Assembly: GCF_000482865.1 (NCBI RefSeq)
Contig: NZ_AXWW01000049.1
Coordinates: 1-64,000, forward strand
Source: Actinokineospora inagensis DSM 44258
GTDB taxonomy: Bacteria > Actinomycetota > Actinomycetes > Mycobacteriales > Pseudonocardiaceae
Direction of reading: 5' to 3'
Length of the DNA stretch: 64,000 nucleotides
Shown here: positions 1 to 7,566 of the stretch, one piece after another
How positions within the stretch are numbered: the first letter of the stretch is position 1
How the letters are laid out: the number at the start of each line of letters is the position of its first letter
The notes under the pieces: model-generated
The model's database searches: none
Told to the model about the DNA's origin: nothing
Seen by the model: only the letters and a program-made list of their open reading frames with translations
Made by a program: the position numbers and the translations under genes

Positions 1-16
1 GGGAGGGGTGTGAGGG

Positions 17-300
17 GGCACTGGGCCTCGGGGGACTGCTTGTCGCCTGGCGGCGACGCCGCTGGATCGCGCCAGATTTTGCGGGCTGTGCCCGCTGGGG
101 TGAAGTTGTTTTGTTTGGGGCCCCTAGCGGTGGCCTGGGTAAGGCTAAAAGGCGGGGCCACTGGAAAGACGTGGCCTTACCCGCCAGCCGGCTTAGGCCA
201 CCGCTCCCCCCAAACAAAACAACTTCACCCCAGCGGGCGGTTGGTATCGGCGGGTTTCGAGGCGCGCGGTGCGAGAGTGGCGCTTCGTCGATGGGCCGGA
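17..300 (+). repeat. Dispersed palindromic repeat, copy 1
   Basis: First of three copies of an intergenic element. The core (91-237) is a giant inverted repeat. The left arm 91-120 reads CCCGCTGGGGTGAAG then TTGTTTTGTTTGGGG; the right arm 206-237 is its complement. The interior 129-200 also pairs (GGTGGCCT with AGGCCACC, GTAAGG with CCTTAC, GGCGGG with CCCGCC), so an RNA could form one hairpin of about 145 nt. The flanks 17-90 and 238-295 are shared with the other copies. It lies just downstream of the minus-strand gene ending at 416. No ORF in it looks coding. Confidence 0.85.
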
Positions 301-400
301 GGTTTGTTTTGGGTGCGCGGGGTGGGCTGGCGGCCTTCGTCGACGGGCCGGGGGTTTGATTCTGAGGCGCGCGGGGTGGGTTGGCGGCCTTTGCTGACGG
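283..400. repeat. Imperfect tandem repeat next to repeat copy 1
   Basis: About two and a half units of 52-54 bp. Units begin CTTCGTCGA(T/C)GGGCCGG near 283 and 335, with a diverged third beginning near 388. Each unit ends in a GCGCGGGGTGGG(C/T)TGGCGG phrase. The same phrase occurs at the right edge of repeat copy 3, so this is probably the frayed end of the same element. No coding signal is seen. Confidence 0.6.
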
Positions 401-415
401 TGGGATGGGGGGAGG

Positions 416-1045
416 TCAGCCGTCGAGGGGTAGGGAGCCTGCTGATTCCCGGCGCAGGGACAGGGGGCCTGTGGCGAGGCCGCCTGCGGGGGTGTGGGTG
501 GGTAGGGCGAATTGGGCCCATACCCATTTGCCTGGGCCTTCTGGGGTGTGGCCCCATGCCTCGCTCAGTGCGGCCACGATGGTGAGGCCGCGGCTGCGTT
601 CGGAGAGCAGGCCGGGGGCTTGGCGCACCGGGGCGTCGTCGGTGTCGTCGCCTACGCGTAGCAGTACTTGGCCTGCGGTCAGCGACAGTTCCATCCGGAT
701 GTCTCCGCCGCCGTGTTCGATGGCGTTGGTGACCAGTTCGGAGGTGGCCAGGACGACGTCGCAGAGGACGTTGTCGGGGACTTCCCAGGAACGGAGGGCG
801 GCGCTGACGAAGTCGCGGGCCTCGGCCGCGGAGGTGGTGGCGGGTGGCAGCCGGGTGATCAGCCTGCGCACCCGTCCGGTGCTCGCTGCCTCGCTCACGT
901 CACCTGCCACCACCCCTCGCGCGCGACCAGCGCGCCGTTGATGTCCTCGGGGCCGGGTGGTCACCGGCCCCCGGGTGACCCTGCGCACTGGCCCGGCGGC
1001 ACTCCCCTGCGGTCCGGGCCCCACGGCGGTCACCTCTGTGTTCAC
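416..1045 (-). CDS. ATP-binding anti-sigma-factor-like protein (HATPase_c_2)
   Basis: Serine kinase-like ATP-binding protein of the RsbW/SpoIIAB type, which in this family binds sigma factors or phosphorylates STAS antagonists. An N-box is visible (ATSELVTNAIEHGG), followed by a G1-like VGDD and an ERSRGLTIV motif that closes the ATP lid. The first 50 or so residues are Arg/Pro-rich and fit no domain. The true start may therefore be the GTG near 898 or 910, giving about 160 residues, rather than the GTG at 1045. It lies 65 bp downstream of a STAS gene on the same strand, which suggests partner switching. It could equally be one of the many orphan actinobacterial ATP-binding regulators. Confidence 0.8.
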   Translation of the reverse strand: MNTEVTAVGPGPQGSAAGPVRRVTRGPVTTRPRGHQRRAGRARGVVAGDVSEAASTGRVRRLITRLPPATTSAAEARDFVSAALRSWEVPDNVLCDVVLATSELVTNAIEHGGGDIRMELSLTAGQVLLRVGDDTDDAPVRQAPGLLSERSRGLTIVAALSEAWGHTPEGPGKWVWAQFALPTHTPAGGLATGPLSLRRESAGSLPLDG

Positions 1046-1110
1046 GCCGAGTGGGGTACCCCGGCGGCGACCGGGTGAACCAAGGCGGGACCAGCGGTCG
1101 CGGAGGGCGG

Positions 1111-1431
1111 TCAGACCTGGCCGGGCGAACCCGCCAAGCCGAACACCTCGGCCAAGCCGGTGATCTCGATGATCCGGCGGACCCGCTCGTGCGGGGCGTC
1201 GAGCACCAGGGTGCGACCGGACTCCTCGGCCTTGCGCAGCGCGGCGACGAGCACCCGCAGGCCTGCCGAGTCCATGAACTCGACGGCGGACAGGTCGACC
1301 CGCACGCCGGTGCCGCCCGGCTCGGCGAGGGCGGTGTCGAGAGCCCGCTCCAACTGGGGCGCGGTGGCCAGGTCCACCTCGCCGGTGACCGAGACGACGA
1401 CCGGGTCGGTGCCCGCGCTGTTGATCTCCAC
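1111..1431 (-). CDS. STAS-domain anti-sigma factor antagonist
   Basis: Single STAS domain of 106 residues, the usual length for SpoIIAA/RsbV-type antagonists. The conserved phosphorylation motif is present as FMDSAGLRVL around residue 54, where the Ser would be phosphorylated by a cognate anti-sigma kinase. The start is a GTG at 1431 preceded by GAGGAAGGA, a good ribosome binding site. Dephosphorylated antagonists sequester the kinase and free sigma factor. The neighbours on the same strand are two ATP-binding proteins (416-1045 and 2897-3334) and a SigF-type sigma factor, so this is the expected middle partner. Which kinase it pairs with cannot be told from sequence. Confidence 0.88.
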   Translation of the reverse strand: MEINSAGTDPVVVSVTGEVDLATAPQLERALDTALAEPGGTGVRVDLSAVEFMDSAGLRVLVAALRKAEESGRTLVLDAPHERVRRIIEITGLAEVFGLAGSPGQV

Positions 1432-1642
1432 TGTCGATCCTTCCTCACCGCGGCCGTGTCGCCGCGCGCCGCGCGGCCGTCCACGCCGAGGTCACCCTAG
1501 TTGCCACCCGGGTGGTGGTGCCCACCCGGTGATCGCCGCCGCTGTCGCGCGGTCGGGGCGCTGAGCCGTTTCGGCCGCCGGACCCCGGGGTAGTTCCCGG
1601 TCGAACCCGCTGTGCGGAGCGGGGCCCGAGGAGGGAAATGCC

Positions 1643-1939
1643 ATGGCCGAGATCACCCGACTGCCCAAGCCCGTGTCCGACGAGTGGGCCTGGCAGCTCA
1701 ACGGGTCCTGCCGCGGGGCGGACAGCATGATGTTCTTCCACCCGGACGCCGAGCGCGGCCCGGCCAGGCACGCCCGCGAGGAGCGGGCCAAAGCGGTCTG
1801 CCGCGCCTGCCCGGTGCTGGCCCAGTGCCGCGAGCACGCGCTGGCCGTCCAGGAGCCCTACGGCATCTGGGGCGCGATGGGCGAGGGTGAGCGCAGGACG
1901 CTGATCGCGCAGCGCAGGCGCTCGTTGCGGGTCTCCTGA
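1643..1939 (+). CDS. whiB3: WhiB-family iron-sulfur regulator (WhiB3/WhiD type)
   Basis: Small Wbl regulator of 98 residues. The four cysteines that hold the redox-sensitive [4Fe-4S] cluster are visible (C23 in SCRG, C53 and C56 in CRACP, C62 in QCREH), followed by the Wbl turn GIWGAMGEGER and a basic tail. The phrases WAWQLNG, FFHPD and EPYGIWG match what I remember of WhiB3/WhiD rather than WhiB1 or WhiB2; this assignment is from memory. Start ATG at 1643 has GAGGAGG upstream. Wbl proteins act with the primary sigma factor in redox response and development. It is transcribed opposite to the sigma/anti-sigma genes around it. Confidence 0.85.
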   Translation: MAEITRLPKPVSDEWAWQLNGSCRGADSMMFFHPDAERGPARHAREERAKAVCRACPVLAQCREHALAVQEPYGIWGAMGEGERRTLIAQRRRSLRVS

Positions 1940-2111
1940 CCTTCCCGTCGACCCCGTCGACGGCAGCCCGCCCGGCCGGGTCCCGACCTCCGGGGAACCC
2001 GGCCACGGGTGCGCGCTCGCCGTCATTCGCACCGTTCGCACCATGGCCGAGGACACCACGCGTTCGCGCGGGTACTGGGCCGGGTTCGGCACCCGCAGCA
2101 CGCTGACCACC

Positions 2112-2900
2112 TCAGCCCGCCAGGGTGTCCTCGCCGAGCGCGGCCCGCAGCCGCTCCAGCGTCTTGGCCAGCAACCGGGACACCTGCATCTGCGAGACGC
2201 CGACCCGGCGCGCGATGTCGGCCTGGGACATGCCGCGGAAGAACCGCAGCACGATGATCTTCTGCTCCCGCTCGGGCAGTTCGGCGATCAGCGGACTCAG
2301 CGCCCGCCGGTTGTCCACCTCTTCCAGCCGGTCGTCCTCGTAGCCGAACCGGTCGCCCGCGGGCTCGGCCAGCCGGGCGTCCAGCGAGGTGCCCTGCTTG
2401 GCGGCGCTGGCGACCAGCGCCTCGTAGACCTGCTCCTTGGTGAGCCCTAAGTGGTCGGCCAGCTCACTGGGCTTCGGCGCGCGACCCAGCTTCTGGCTCA
2501 GCTCGTTGCGGCCCGCGGCGACGGTGACGTGCAGTTCCTTGAGCTGGCGGGGCACCCGCACGGCCCAGCCGGTGTCCCGGAAATGCCTGCGCAGCTCACC
2601 CATGATCGTGGGGATGGCGAAGGCGTAGAAGTTGCCGCGGTCGGCCTCGAACCGGTCGACCGCCTTGATCAGGCCGATGGTGGCGACCTGGATCAGGTCC
2701 TCCAACTGGTCGCCGCGCCGGTCGAACTTGCGGGCCAGGTTGCGGGCCAGGTCCATGTGGTCGGCGACCAGGTCGCCGCGCAACGCGGCCCGACGCGGAT
2801 CGTCCGGGGCCAGCGCGGCCAGCTCGCGGAACCGGTCGACGTCGGCGGACCCCTTGTCCGGGGCCTTGCCGGGCTCGTCGCCCGCCGGGGTGGTCGTCAC
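2112..2900 (-). CDS. sigF: SigF/SigB-family RNA polymerase sigma factor
   Basis: Alternative sigma-70 factor of 262 residues, the normal size for the SigB/SigF/SigG group. Region 2 is visible (DLIQVATIGLIKAVDRF ... FAIPTIMGELRRHFRD), then region 3, then a region 4 helix-turn-helix (MSQADIARRVGVSQMQVSRL) for -35 recognition. It starts with GTG at 2900 and overlaps the stop of the upstream anti-sigma gene by 4 bp, so the two are translationally coupled. This matches the usfX-sigF arrangement of mycobacteria. Its role would be general or stationary-phase stress transcription. Exact orthology (SigF versus SigB versus SigG) is not certain. Confidence 0.9.
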   Translation of the reverse strand: MTTTPAGDEPGKAPDKGSADVDRFRELAALAPDDPRRAALRGDLVADHMDLARNLARKFDRRGDQLEDLIQVATIGLIKAVDRFEADRGNFYAFAIPTIMGELRRHFRDTGWAVRVPRQLKELHVTVAAGRNELSQKLGRAPKPSELADHLGLTKEQVYEALVASAAKQGTSLDARLAEPAGDRFGYEDDRLEEVDNRRALSPLIAELPEREQKIIVLRFFRGMSQADIARRVGVSQMQVSRLLAKTLERLRAALGEDTLAG

Positions 2901-3334
2901 CGGGGGTCAACCCCGGCCGTGCCGGGCACGGCGTACAGCTCGACGCTGATCCGGTGGCCGCCGTCGACGGCCTCGACCTGCTCGGTGACCGCGGCGGCGA
3001 GCGCGGTGAGGATCTGCCAACCCATCGCGTCCGACGACGGCGGCTCGGCGTGCTCGGCGTCGACCCTGGCGCGCACCCGCACCCCGGCGTCGACCGGCTC
3101 GAACCAGCACAGCAGCGCGCTGTCCGGGGCGGCGGCGCGGACCAGCAGCGAGCACGCCTCGTCCACGGCCATCCGCAGGTCCTCGATGGCGTCGAGGTCG
3201 AAGTCCATCCGCATCGCGATGTCGGCGGCGAAGGACCGCAACAGCGGGACCTGCTCGGCGTCCGCCCAGACACGCACCTCGACGTCGCGCACCCCGTGGG
3301 TGCGCGCGACCGGGCTGGTTTCGACCTCAGACAC
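2897..3334 (-). CDS. Anti-sigma factor (RsbW/UsfX-type ATP-binding protein)
   Basis: ATP-binding anti-sigma factor expected to bind the SigF-type factor encoded directly downstream. The N-box is partly conserved (IEDLRMAVDEACSLLV), and the C-terminal half carries a GWQILTALAAAV segment in place of the usual G-rich lid. I chose the GTG at 3334 (145 residues) because AGGAGGAAA sits just upstream; a longer frame to 3430 lacks such a site. The 4-bp overlap with the sigma gene implies equimolar production. The STAS protein at 1111-1431 is the likely antagonist, although it could serve the ATP-binding protein at 416-1045 instead. Confidence 0.85.
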   Translation of the reverse strand: MSEVETSPVARTHGVRDVEVRVWADAEQVPLLRSFAADIAMRMDFDLDAIEDLRMAVDEACSLLVRAAAPDSALLCWFEPVDAGVRVRARVDAEHAEPPSSDAMGWQILTALAAAVTEQVEAVDGGHRISVELYAVPGTAGVDPR

Positions 3335-3475
3335 GCTTTCCTCCTGCCGTCCTGACGCTGCGCTGGACCGTACCGCGCTACGGGAAAATGTGGAGCGGGG
3401 TGGGATTCGCACACTCGTGCCGTCGGCCACCCCGCCCCACAGCGAGAAGATCGCGGGGCAGGACCCTGCTGCTTG

Positions 3476-4456
3476 TTACCCCACCGGACCCGACTTCAAA
3501 CCCGCCTGACGGAATGAATTCCGGGTGTACGCGGTCGCGAAGGCGCCCTTGCCCGCGAAGTACTGCCCGACCAGGTACGCCGGGTCGGTGGCGAGGTAGC
3601 CGCGCGGGATGTCGCTCCCGTCGTTGCCGTCGTCCCAACCCCACGCGGTGTTGGCGGCGTTGTCCTTGCCGTCATCGCCGCGGAAGGTGCCGAAGGACGC
3701 GTAGGTCTCGGAGTTGTCGCGACGCGCCCACAGCCCGCCCGCGGCGAAGTCGTCGATCAGGGCGTAGCCGACGAAGCTGTCGGTGCCACTGGCCGGGACC
3801 TCGGCCGTGCCGGACGGGTAGTAGACGACGCCGTCGCCATCGGGGGCGTGGTCGGCGTTCTTGGCGTAGACACCGTGCCCCTTGGCCTCGGCGAACGCGG
3901 TGGGGTGCGCGGCACCGTTGTAGGTCTGGGTCTGGAGTTGGCCGTCGACGGTCTCCCGGCCGCTGGTGAACGGGCTGCCCGCGGGGACGTACGAGTAGAA
4001 GTCGGTGTGCGCCACCGTGACCATGGCCTGCAGCGCGCCGTAGGTGGAGCCGTCCTTGCGGACGGTCAACAGGACGCCCTCCATGTCGTTCTCGTGCGTG
4101 AACAAACCAAGGGGATCGGGGAAATCTTCCCAATCCCGTGGGTGGTAGAAGGAGTAGGTCAGGAACCAGTGCGTGCTGGTCTCGACCACGGAGTAGTAGA
4201 CGGCGCCGGTGAGGCGGGCGACCGAGGCGCTCTGGTTCTCCCAGTTGTTCAGCGTGTTCCAGTCGCCGTCGTAGTCGACCCGGGAGAGGTAGTCGGCGTC
4301 GTAGTCGCTGGAGTCGGTGTCCTGGTAGAGGATCGGTGCCCAGCGGGTGGCCAGGTCGAGGTCGCCGACCGGGGCCGCGGTGGCGACCGGGGTGACGGCG
4401 AGGCAGGCGAGCACGGTGCTGGCGGCGATGACGGCCAGGCGGCGTAAGCGGCGCAT
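3476..4456 (-). CDS. Secreted protein of unknown function, possibly NPP1/Vps62-like
   Basis: Exported protein of 326 residues. Residues 1-28 form a signal peptide with Arg-rich start, hydrophobic stretch and ATA-AP cleavage region. The mature part is rich in Tyr, Asp and Trp and has blocks WFLTYSFYHPRDWED and HENDMEGVLL. These loosely resemble the acidic/His core of NPP1- or Vps62-type proteins, but the classic GHRHDWE heptapeptide is absent, so I do not assign a function. It appears to be a single-gene unit: the anti-sigma gene upstream in this orientation is separated by promoter sequence and dinB lies 150 bp away. Start ATG at 4456 has GGAGGT upstream. Confidence 0.75.
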   Translation of the reverse strand: MRRLRRLAVIAASTVLACLAVTPVATAAPVGDLDLATRWAPILYQDTDSSDYDADYLSRVDYDGDWNTLNNWENQSASVARLTGAVYYSVVETSTHWFLTYSFYHPRDWEDFPDPLGLFTHENDMEGVLLTVRKDGSTYGALQAMVTVAHTDFYSYVPAGSPFTSGRETVDGQLQTQTYNGAAHPTAFAEAKGHGVYAKNADHAPDGDGVVYYPSGTAEVPASGTDSFVGYALIDDFAAGGLWARRDNSETYASFGTFRGDDGKDNAANTAWGWDDGNDGSDIPRGYLATDPAYLVGQYFAGKGAFATAYTRNSFRQAGLKSGPVG

Positions 4457-4606
4457 CGGCGGCGGATACCTCCGGTGATCGATGGATCGGTCACCAGTTG
4501 ACTACCGCACGTGGTCGACAGTGATGTGGACGCCGGACGACGCGGTCATGGCACCGGCGGGCCGGACGGGTGATCGCGGGCAGGCGGGCACAGGGGTGAC
4601 CAGGGG

Positions 4607-5905
4607 TCAGCGACCGGGAGTGCGGTCCGGTTTCGGTTCGGTGCCGCCGACGCGGCCGGGGTGGTCGCCGAGCAGGGCGGCTGGGCGGACGGCGGCGGTG
4701 CCGAAGCGGGTGCGGGCGCGGTCGGCGGCCTGGTCGGCCTCGCGCCAGCCCTGGGCCGGGGTGTCGATGGCGAGTTGTTCGGCGCCGTCCGAGGCGAGTT
4801 GTTCGAGGCGGACGCCGATCAGGCGGATCGCGCCGGGTGGGGTCTGTTCGGCGAGCAACTGGGCGGCGGTGCGGTAGATCACCTGGGTGACGTCGGTGGC
4901 GACCGGCAGCGTCCGCGACCGGCTGATGGTGGTGAAGTCGGCGAACCGGACCTTGATCGACACGGTGCGGCCGCGCAGGCCGCGCTCACGCAAGGTGGCG
5001 GCGGTGCGCTCGGACAGCCGGAGCAGCTCGCGGCGGAGCAGGTCGCGGTCGAAGTGGTCGGTCTCGAACGTCTCCTCGGCGCCGATCGACTTCTCGGCGG
5101 TGTCCGGCACCACGGCGCGGTCGTCGTGACCGCGGGCGAGGGCGTGCAGGTGTTCGGCCATCGCGGTGCCGAGCAGTCGGCGCAGCCGGGGCAGCGGCGC
5201 GGCGGCCACATCGGCGACCCGCTCCAGACCGGAGTCGAACAGCCGCTCCGCGGTGCGCTTGCCCACACCCCACAGCGCCGACACCGGAAGCGGGTTCAGG
5301 AACTCGGCCACCTCGGCCCGCGGGACGATCATCATGCCGTCCGGCTTGGCCAGCCCGGAGGCGAGCTTCGCGACGAACTTGGTCGGCCCCACCCCGACCG
5401 AGCAGGCGATCCGGTGCTCGGCCTGCACCCGGCGGCGGATCAGCGCGCCCACCCCGGCCGGGGTCAGCCGCAGCCGCCGCAGCGCGCCGGACACGTCGAG
5501 GAACGCCTCGTCCAGGCTCAGCGGCTCGACCAGCGGGGTGACCTCCCGGAAGATCGCCAGCACCCCGGCCGAGACCTCGCGGTAGAGGTCGAACGTCGGC
5601 GGCAGGTACACCGCCTGCGGGCACAACCGGCGGGCCTGGCTGGTCGGCATGGCCGAGCGGACCCCGAACCGGCGGGCGATGTAGTTGGCCGAGGACACCA
5701 CCCCGCGCGTCCCGACCCCGCCCACCACCACCGGCCGGTTGACCAGCTCGGGCCGCTCGCGGATCTCGACGGAGGCGTAGAAAGCGTCCATGTCGACGTG
5801 CAGCACCGGGCAGCCCGCGTCTTCCGGCCACCCGTCCTGGCCCGCCGAGTCGGAAACCCGGTACCGCTCGACCAGCCCCCTGGGCAGGTCCCCGCTGCGC
5901 CCCAT
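4607..5905 (-). CDS. dinB: DNA polymerase IV (Y-family)
   Basis: Error-prone Y-family polymerase for translesion synthesis, 432 residues from ATG 5905; a TTG at 5917 is an alternative start. The palm motifs HVDMDAFYASVE (near residue 36) and SLDEAFLDVSG (near residue 126) carry the catalytic acidic residues. The thumb HhH region (LPVSALWGVGKRTAERL) and the little-finger domain (KSIGAEETF) follow in order. I saw no obvious LexA box upstream. The N-terminal 35 residues are an extension before the palm, as in many actinobacterial DinB proteins. Confidence 0.92.
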   Translation of the reverse strand: MGRSGDLPRGLVERYRVSDSAGQDGWPEDAGCPVLHVDMDAFYASVEIRERPELVNRPVVVGGVGTRGVVSSANYIARRFGVRSAMPTSQARRLCPQAVYLPPTFDLYREVSAGVLAIFREVTPLVEPLSLDEAFLDVSGALRRLRLTPAGVGALIRRRVQAEHRIACSVGVGPTKFVAKLASGLAKPDGMMIVPRAEVAEFLNPLPVSALWGVGKRTAERLFDSGLERVADVAAAPLPRLRRLLGTAMAEHLHALARGHDDRAVVPDTAEKSIGAEETFETDHFDRDLLRRELLRLSERTAATLRERGLRGRTVSIKVRFADFTTISRSRTLPVATDVTQVIYRTAAQLLAEQTPPGAIRLIGVRLEQLASDGAEQLAIDTPAQGWREADQAADRARTRFGTAAVRPAALLGDHPGRVGGTEPKPDRTPGR

Positions 5906-5935
5906 GACCCCAGCCAACCACAGCGGACCGACAGA

Positions 5936-6661
5936 TCACCCCCGGGCGATGGCGTGCAGCTTCGTCGCGATGTCGCGCAGCGGCGGCGTGACGGCGGCCA
6001 GGGCCTCCAGCTCGGCCAGCGCGTCGACCGCGCCCGGGTTGGCCTCCAGCACCGAGCCGCTGACCAGGTCCGACACCACGGACTGGCCCTGCACCAGCTC
6101 GACGGTGAGCCCGGCGGCGGCCAGCAGGTCGCGCAAGCCCGCGGTGTCGAACCGGCGCAGCAGCGCCTCGCCGGACAGGCCGAGCGCTCCGGTCTCGTGG
6201 TCGAGCAACCGCCGGGCGTCGACGAGCCTGCCGGAGATCGCCCGCTGCAGCACCGCCGCGTACCGGTTGGCGACCAGCACCGAGAGCACCCCGCCGGGGG
6301 CGACGGTGCCCGCGAGCGCGGCGACGGTGGCGGCCGGGTCGTCCACGACCTCCAGCAGCCCGTGCGCCAGCACCAGGTCGGCGGAGGCGGGTTTGACCAG
6401 CTCGGCGAGCGCGTCGCTGTCGCCCTGCACGGCGGTGATCAGGGCGGCCACGCCCGCCTCGTGGGCGCGGCGGTGCAGGGTGGCCAGGGCGTTGGGGCTG
6501 GGCTCGACGACGGTCACCGCGCAGCCCGCGACGGCCAGCGGGACGGCGAGCACACCGCTGCCGCCCCCGACGTCGAGGACGCGCGGCGGCTCCCCGCCGC
6601 GGCGTTCGCGGGCGGCGGTCAGCTCGGCGTCGAGCACACGGCGAACAGCATCCGGTCGCAT
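5936..6661 (-). CDS. Class I SAM-dependent methyltransferase
   Basis: Rossmann-fold methyltransferase of 241 residues. Motif I is VLDVGGGSGVLAVPLA around residue 30, followed by an acidic VVEPSPNAL at the end of strand 2 and DLVLAHGLLEVVDDP for the post-II region, all typical of SmtA/UbiE-like enzymes. The substrate cannot be told from the sequence. The ATG at 6661 is preferred to a GTG at 6667. It is transcribed divergently from the ParA-like gene with only 34 bp between start codons, so the two promoters overlap. It sits 30 bp upstream of dinB on the same strand and may be co-transcribed with it. Confidence 0.85.
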   Translation of the reverse strand: MRPDAVRRVLDAELTAARERRGGEPPRVLDVGGGSGVLAVPLAVAGCAVTVVEPSPNALATLHRRAHEAGVAALITAVQGDSDALAELVKPASADLVLAHGLLEVVDDPAATVAALAGTVAPGGVLSVLVANRYAAVLQRAISGRLVDARRLLDHETGALGLSGEALLRRFDTAGLRDLLAAAGLTVELVQGQSVVSDLVSGSVLEANPGAVDALAELEALAAVTPPLRDIATKLHAIARG

Positions 6662-6673
6662 GGACACGAACTG

Positions 6674-6696
6674 TAGAGACTCTAAGGTCTAGGTCG
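6674..6696 (+). promoter_or_regulatory. Divergent promoter with leaderless ParA-like start
   Basis: A TAnnnT -10 hexamer (TAAGGT, 6683-6688) lies 7 nt before the GTG at 6696. That predicts transcription starting at or next to the start codon, meaning a leaderless mRNA. It overlaps a small palindrome TAGAGACTCTA (6674-6684) in the 34-bp divergent region shared with the methyltransferase gene. Confidence 0.5.
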
Positions 6697-7562
6697 TGCA
6701 AACGGTGGCGGTGCTCAGCCTCAAGGGTGGCGTGGGGAAGACCACGGTGGTGCTCGGCCTGGCCTCGGCCGCGCTGCGCCGGGGCGCGCGCACCCTGGTG
6801 GTCGACCTCGACCCGCAGTGCAACGCCACCGCGACGCTGGACCCCGCCGAGACCGAGGCCACCCTCGCCGACGTGCTGGAGACCCCGCGGGCCGCCGTGC
6901 TGCGCGCCGCCATCGCGCCGAGCGCCTGGAGCGACGAGGTCGACGTGATGGTCGGCTCGGAGGAGCTGGAATCGCTCAACGACCCCGACCCGGGCATGCG
7001 GCGGCTGGAGAAGCTGGGTCGGGCGCTGGCCGAGCTGGGGTCGCTGCTGGCGGAGGGTGAGCTGCCGTACCAGTTGGTGCTGCTGGACTGCCCGCCGTCG
7101 CTGGGCCGGTTGACCCGGTCGGCGCTGGTGGCGGCCCAGGGCGCGTTGCTGGTGACCGAACCCACCCTGTACGCGGTGTCCGGCGCGCAGCGCGCGTTCG
7201 AGGCCGTGGAGAACACCCGGCGCGAGCACAACCCGAACCTGGTGCCGCTGGGCGTGGTGGTCAACAAGGTGCGGCCGCACTCGTACGAGCACCAGTTCCG
7301 CATCGCCGAGCTGCGGGAGAACTTCGGGTCGCTGGTGATGCCGGTCGCCCTGCCGGACCGGTTGGCGGTGCAGCAGGCGCAGGGCGCGTGCATGCCGATC
7401 CACAACTGGCACACCCCCGGCGCGCGCGAGGTCGCGTTGGCGTTCAACCTGCTGCTGGCCCGGGTGCTGCGCACCGGGGGCCGCGGCAGGCACCAGGCCA
7501 TCGCCTGGCCGGACGACGAGGACGCGCCGGACGAGACGACGGACGAAACAACGGGCGAATGA
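6696..7562 (+). CDS. ParA-family ATPase
   Basis: Deviant-Walker ATPase of the ParA/Soj family, 288 residues. The P-loop KGGVGKTT occupies residues 10-17 with the signature Lys at 10, followed by VVDLDPQCNATATL and LLDCPPSLG (Walker B region). No parB gene or parS site lies nearby, so this is not the chromosomal partition operon but one of the orphan ParA-like proteins common in actinobacteria. It ends 4 bp before the nei2 start and probably shares its transcript. The start is probably leaderless. Confidence 0.87.
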   Translation: MQTVAVLSLKGGVGKTTVVLGLASAALRRGARTLVVDLDPQCNATATLDPAETEATLADVLETPRAAVLRAAIAPSAWSDEVDVMVGSEELESLNDPDPGMRRLEKLGRALAELGSLLAEGELPYQLVLLDCPPSLGRLTRSALVAAQGALLVTEPTLYAVSGAQRAFEAVENTRREHNPNLVPLGVVVNKVRPHSYEHQFRIAELRENFGSLVMPVALPDRLAVQQAQGACMPIHNWHTPGAREVALAFNLLLARVLRTGGRGRHQAIAWPDDEDAPDETTDETTGE

Positions 7563-7566
7563 CCTG

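Noticed and set aside
4661-6676. Long plus-strand open frame of 671 codons opposite dinB and the methyltransferase
   Set aside because: High GC removes stops from antisense frames. The sequence is low-complexity Gly/Arg/Gln/His without domains, while the minus strand encodes complete conserved proteins.
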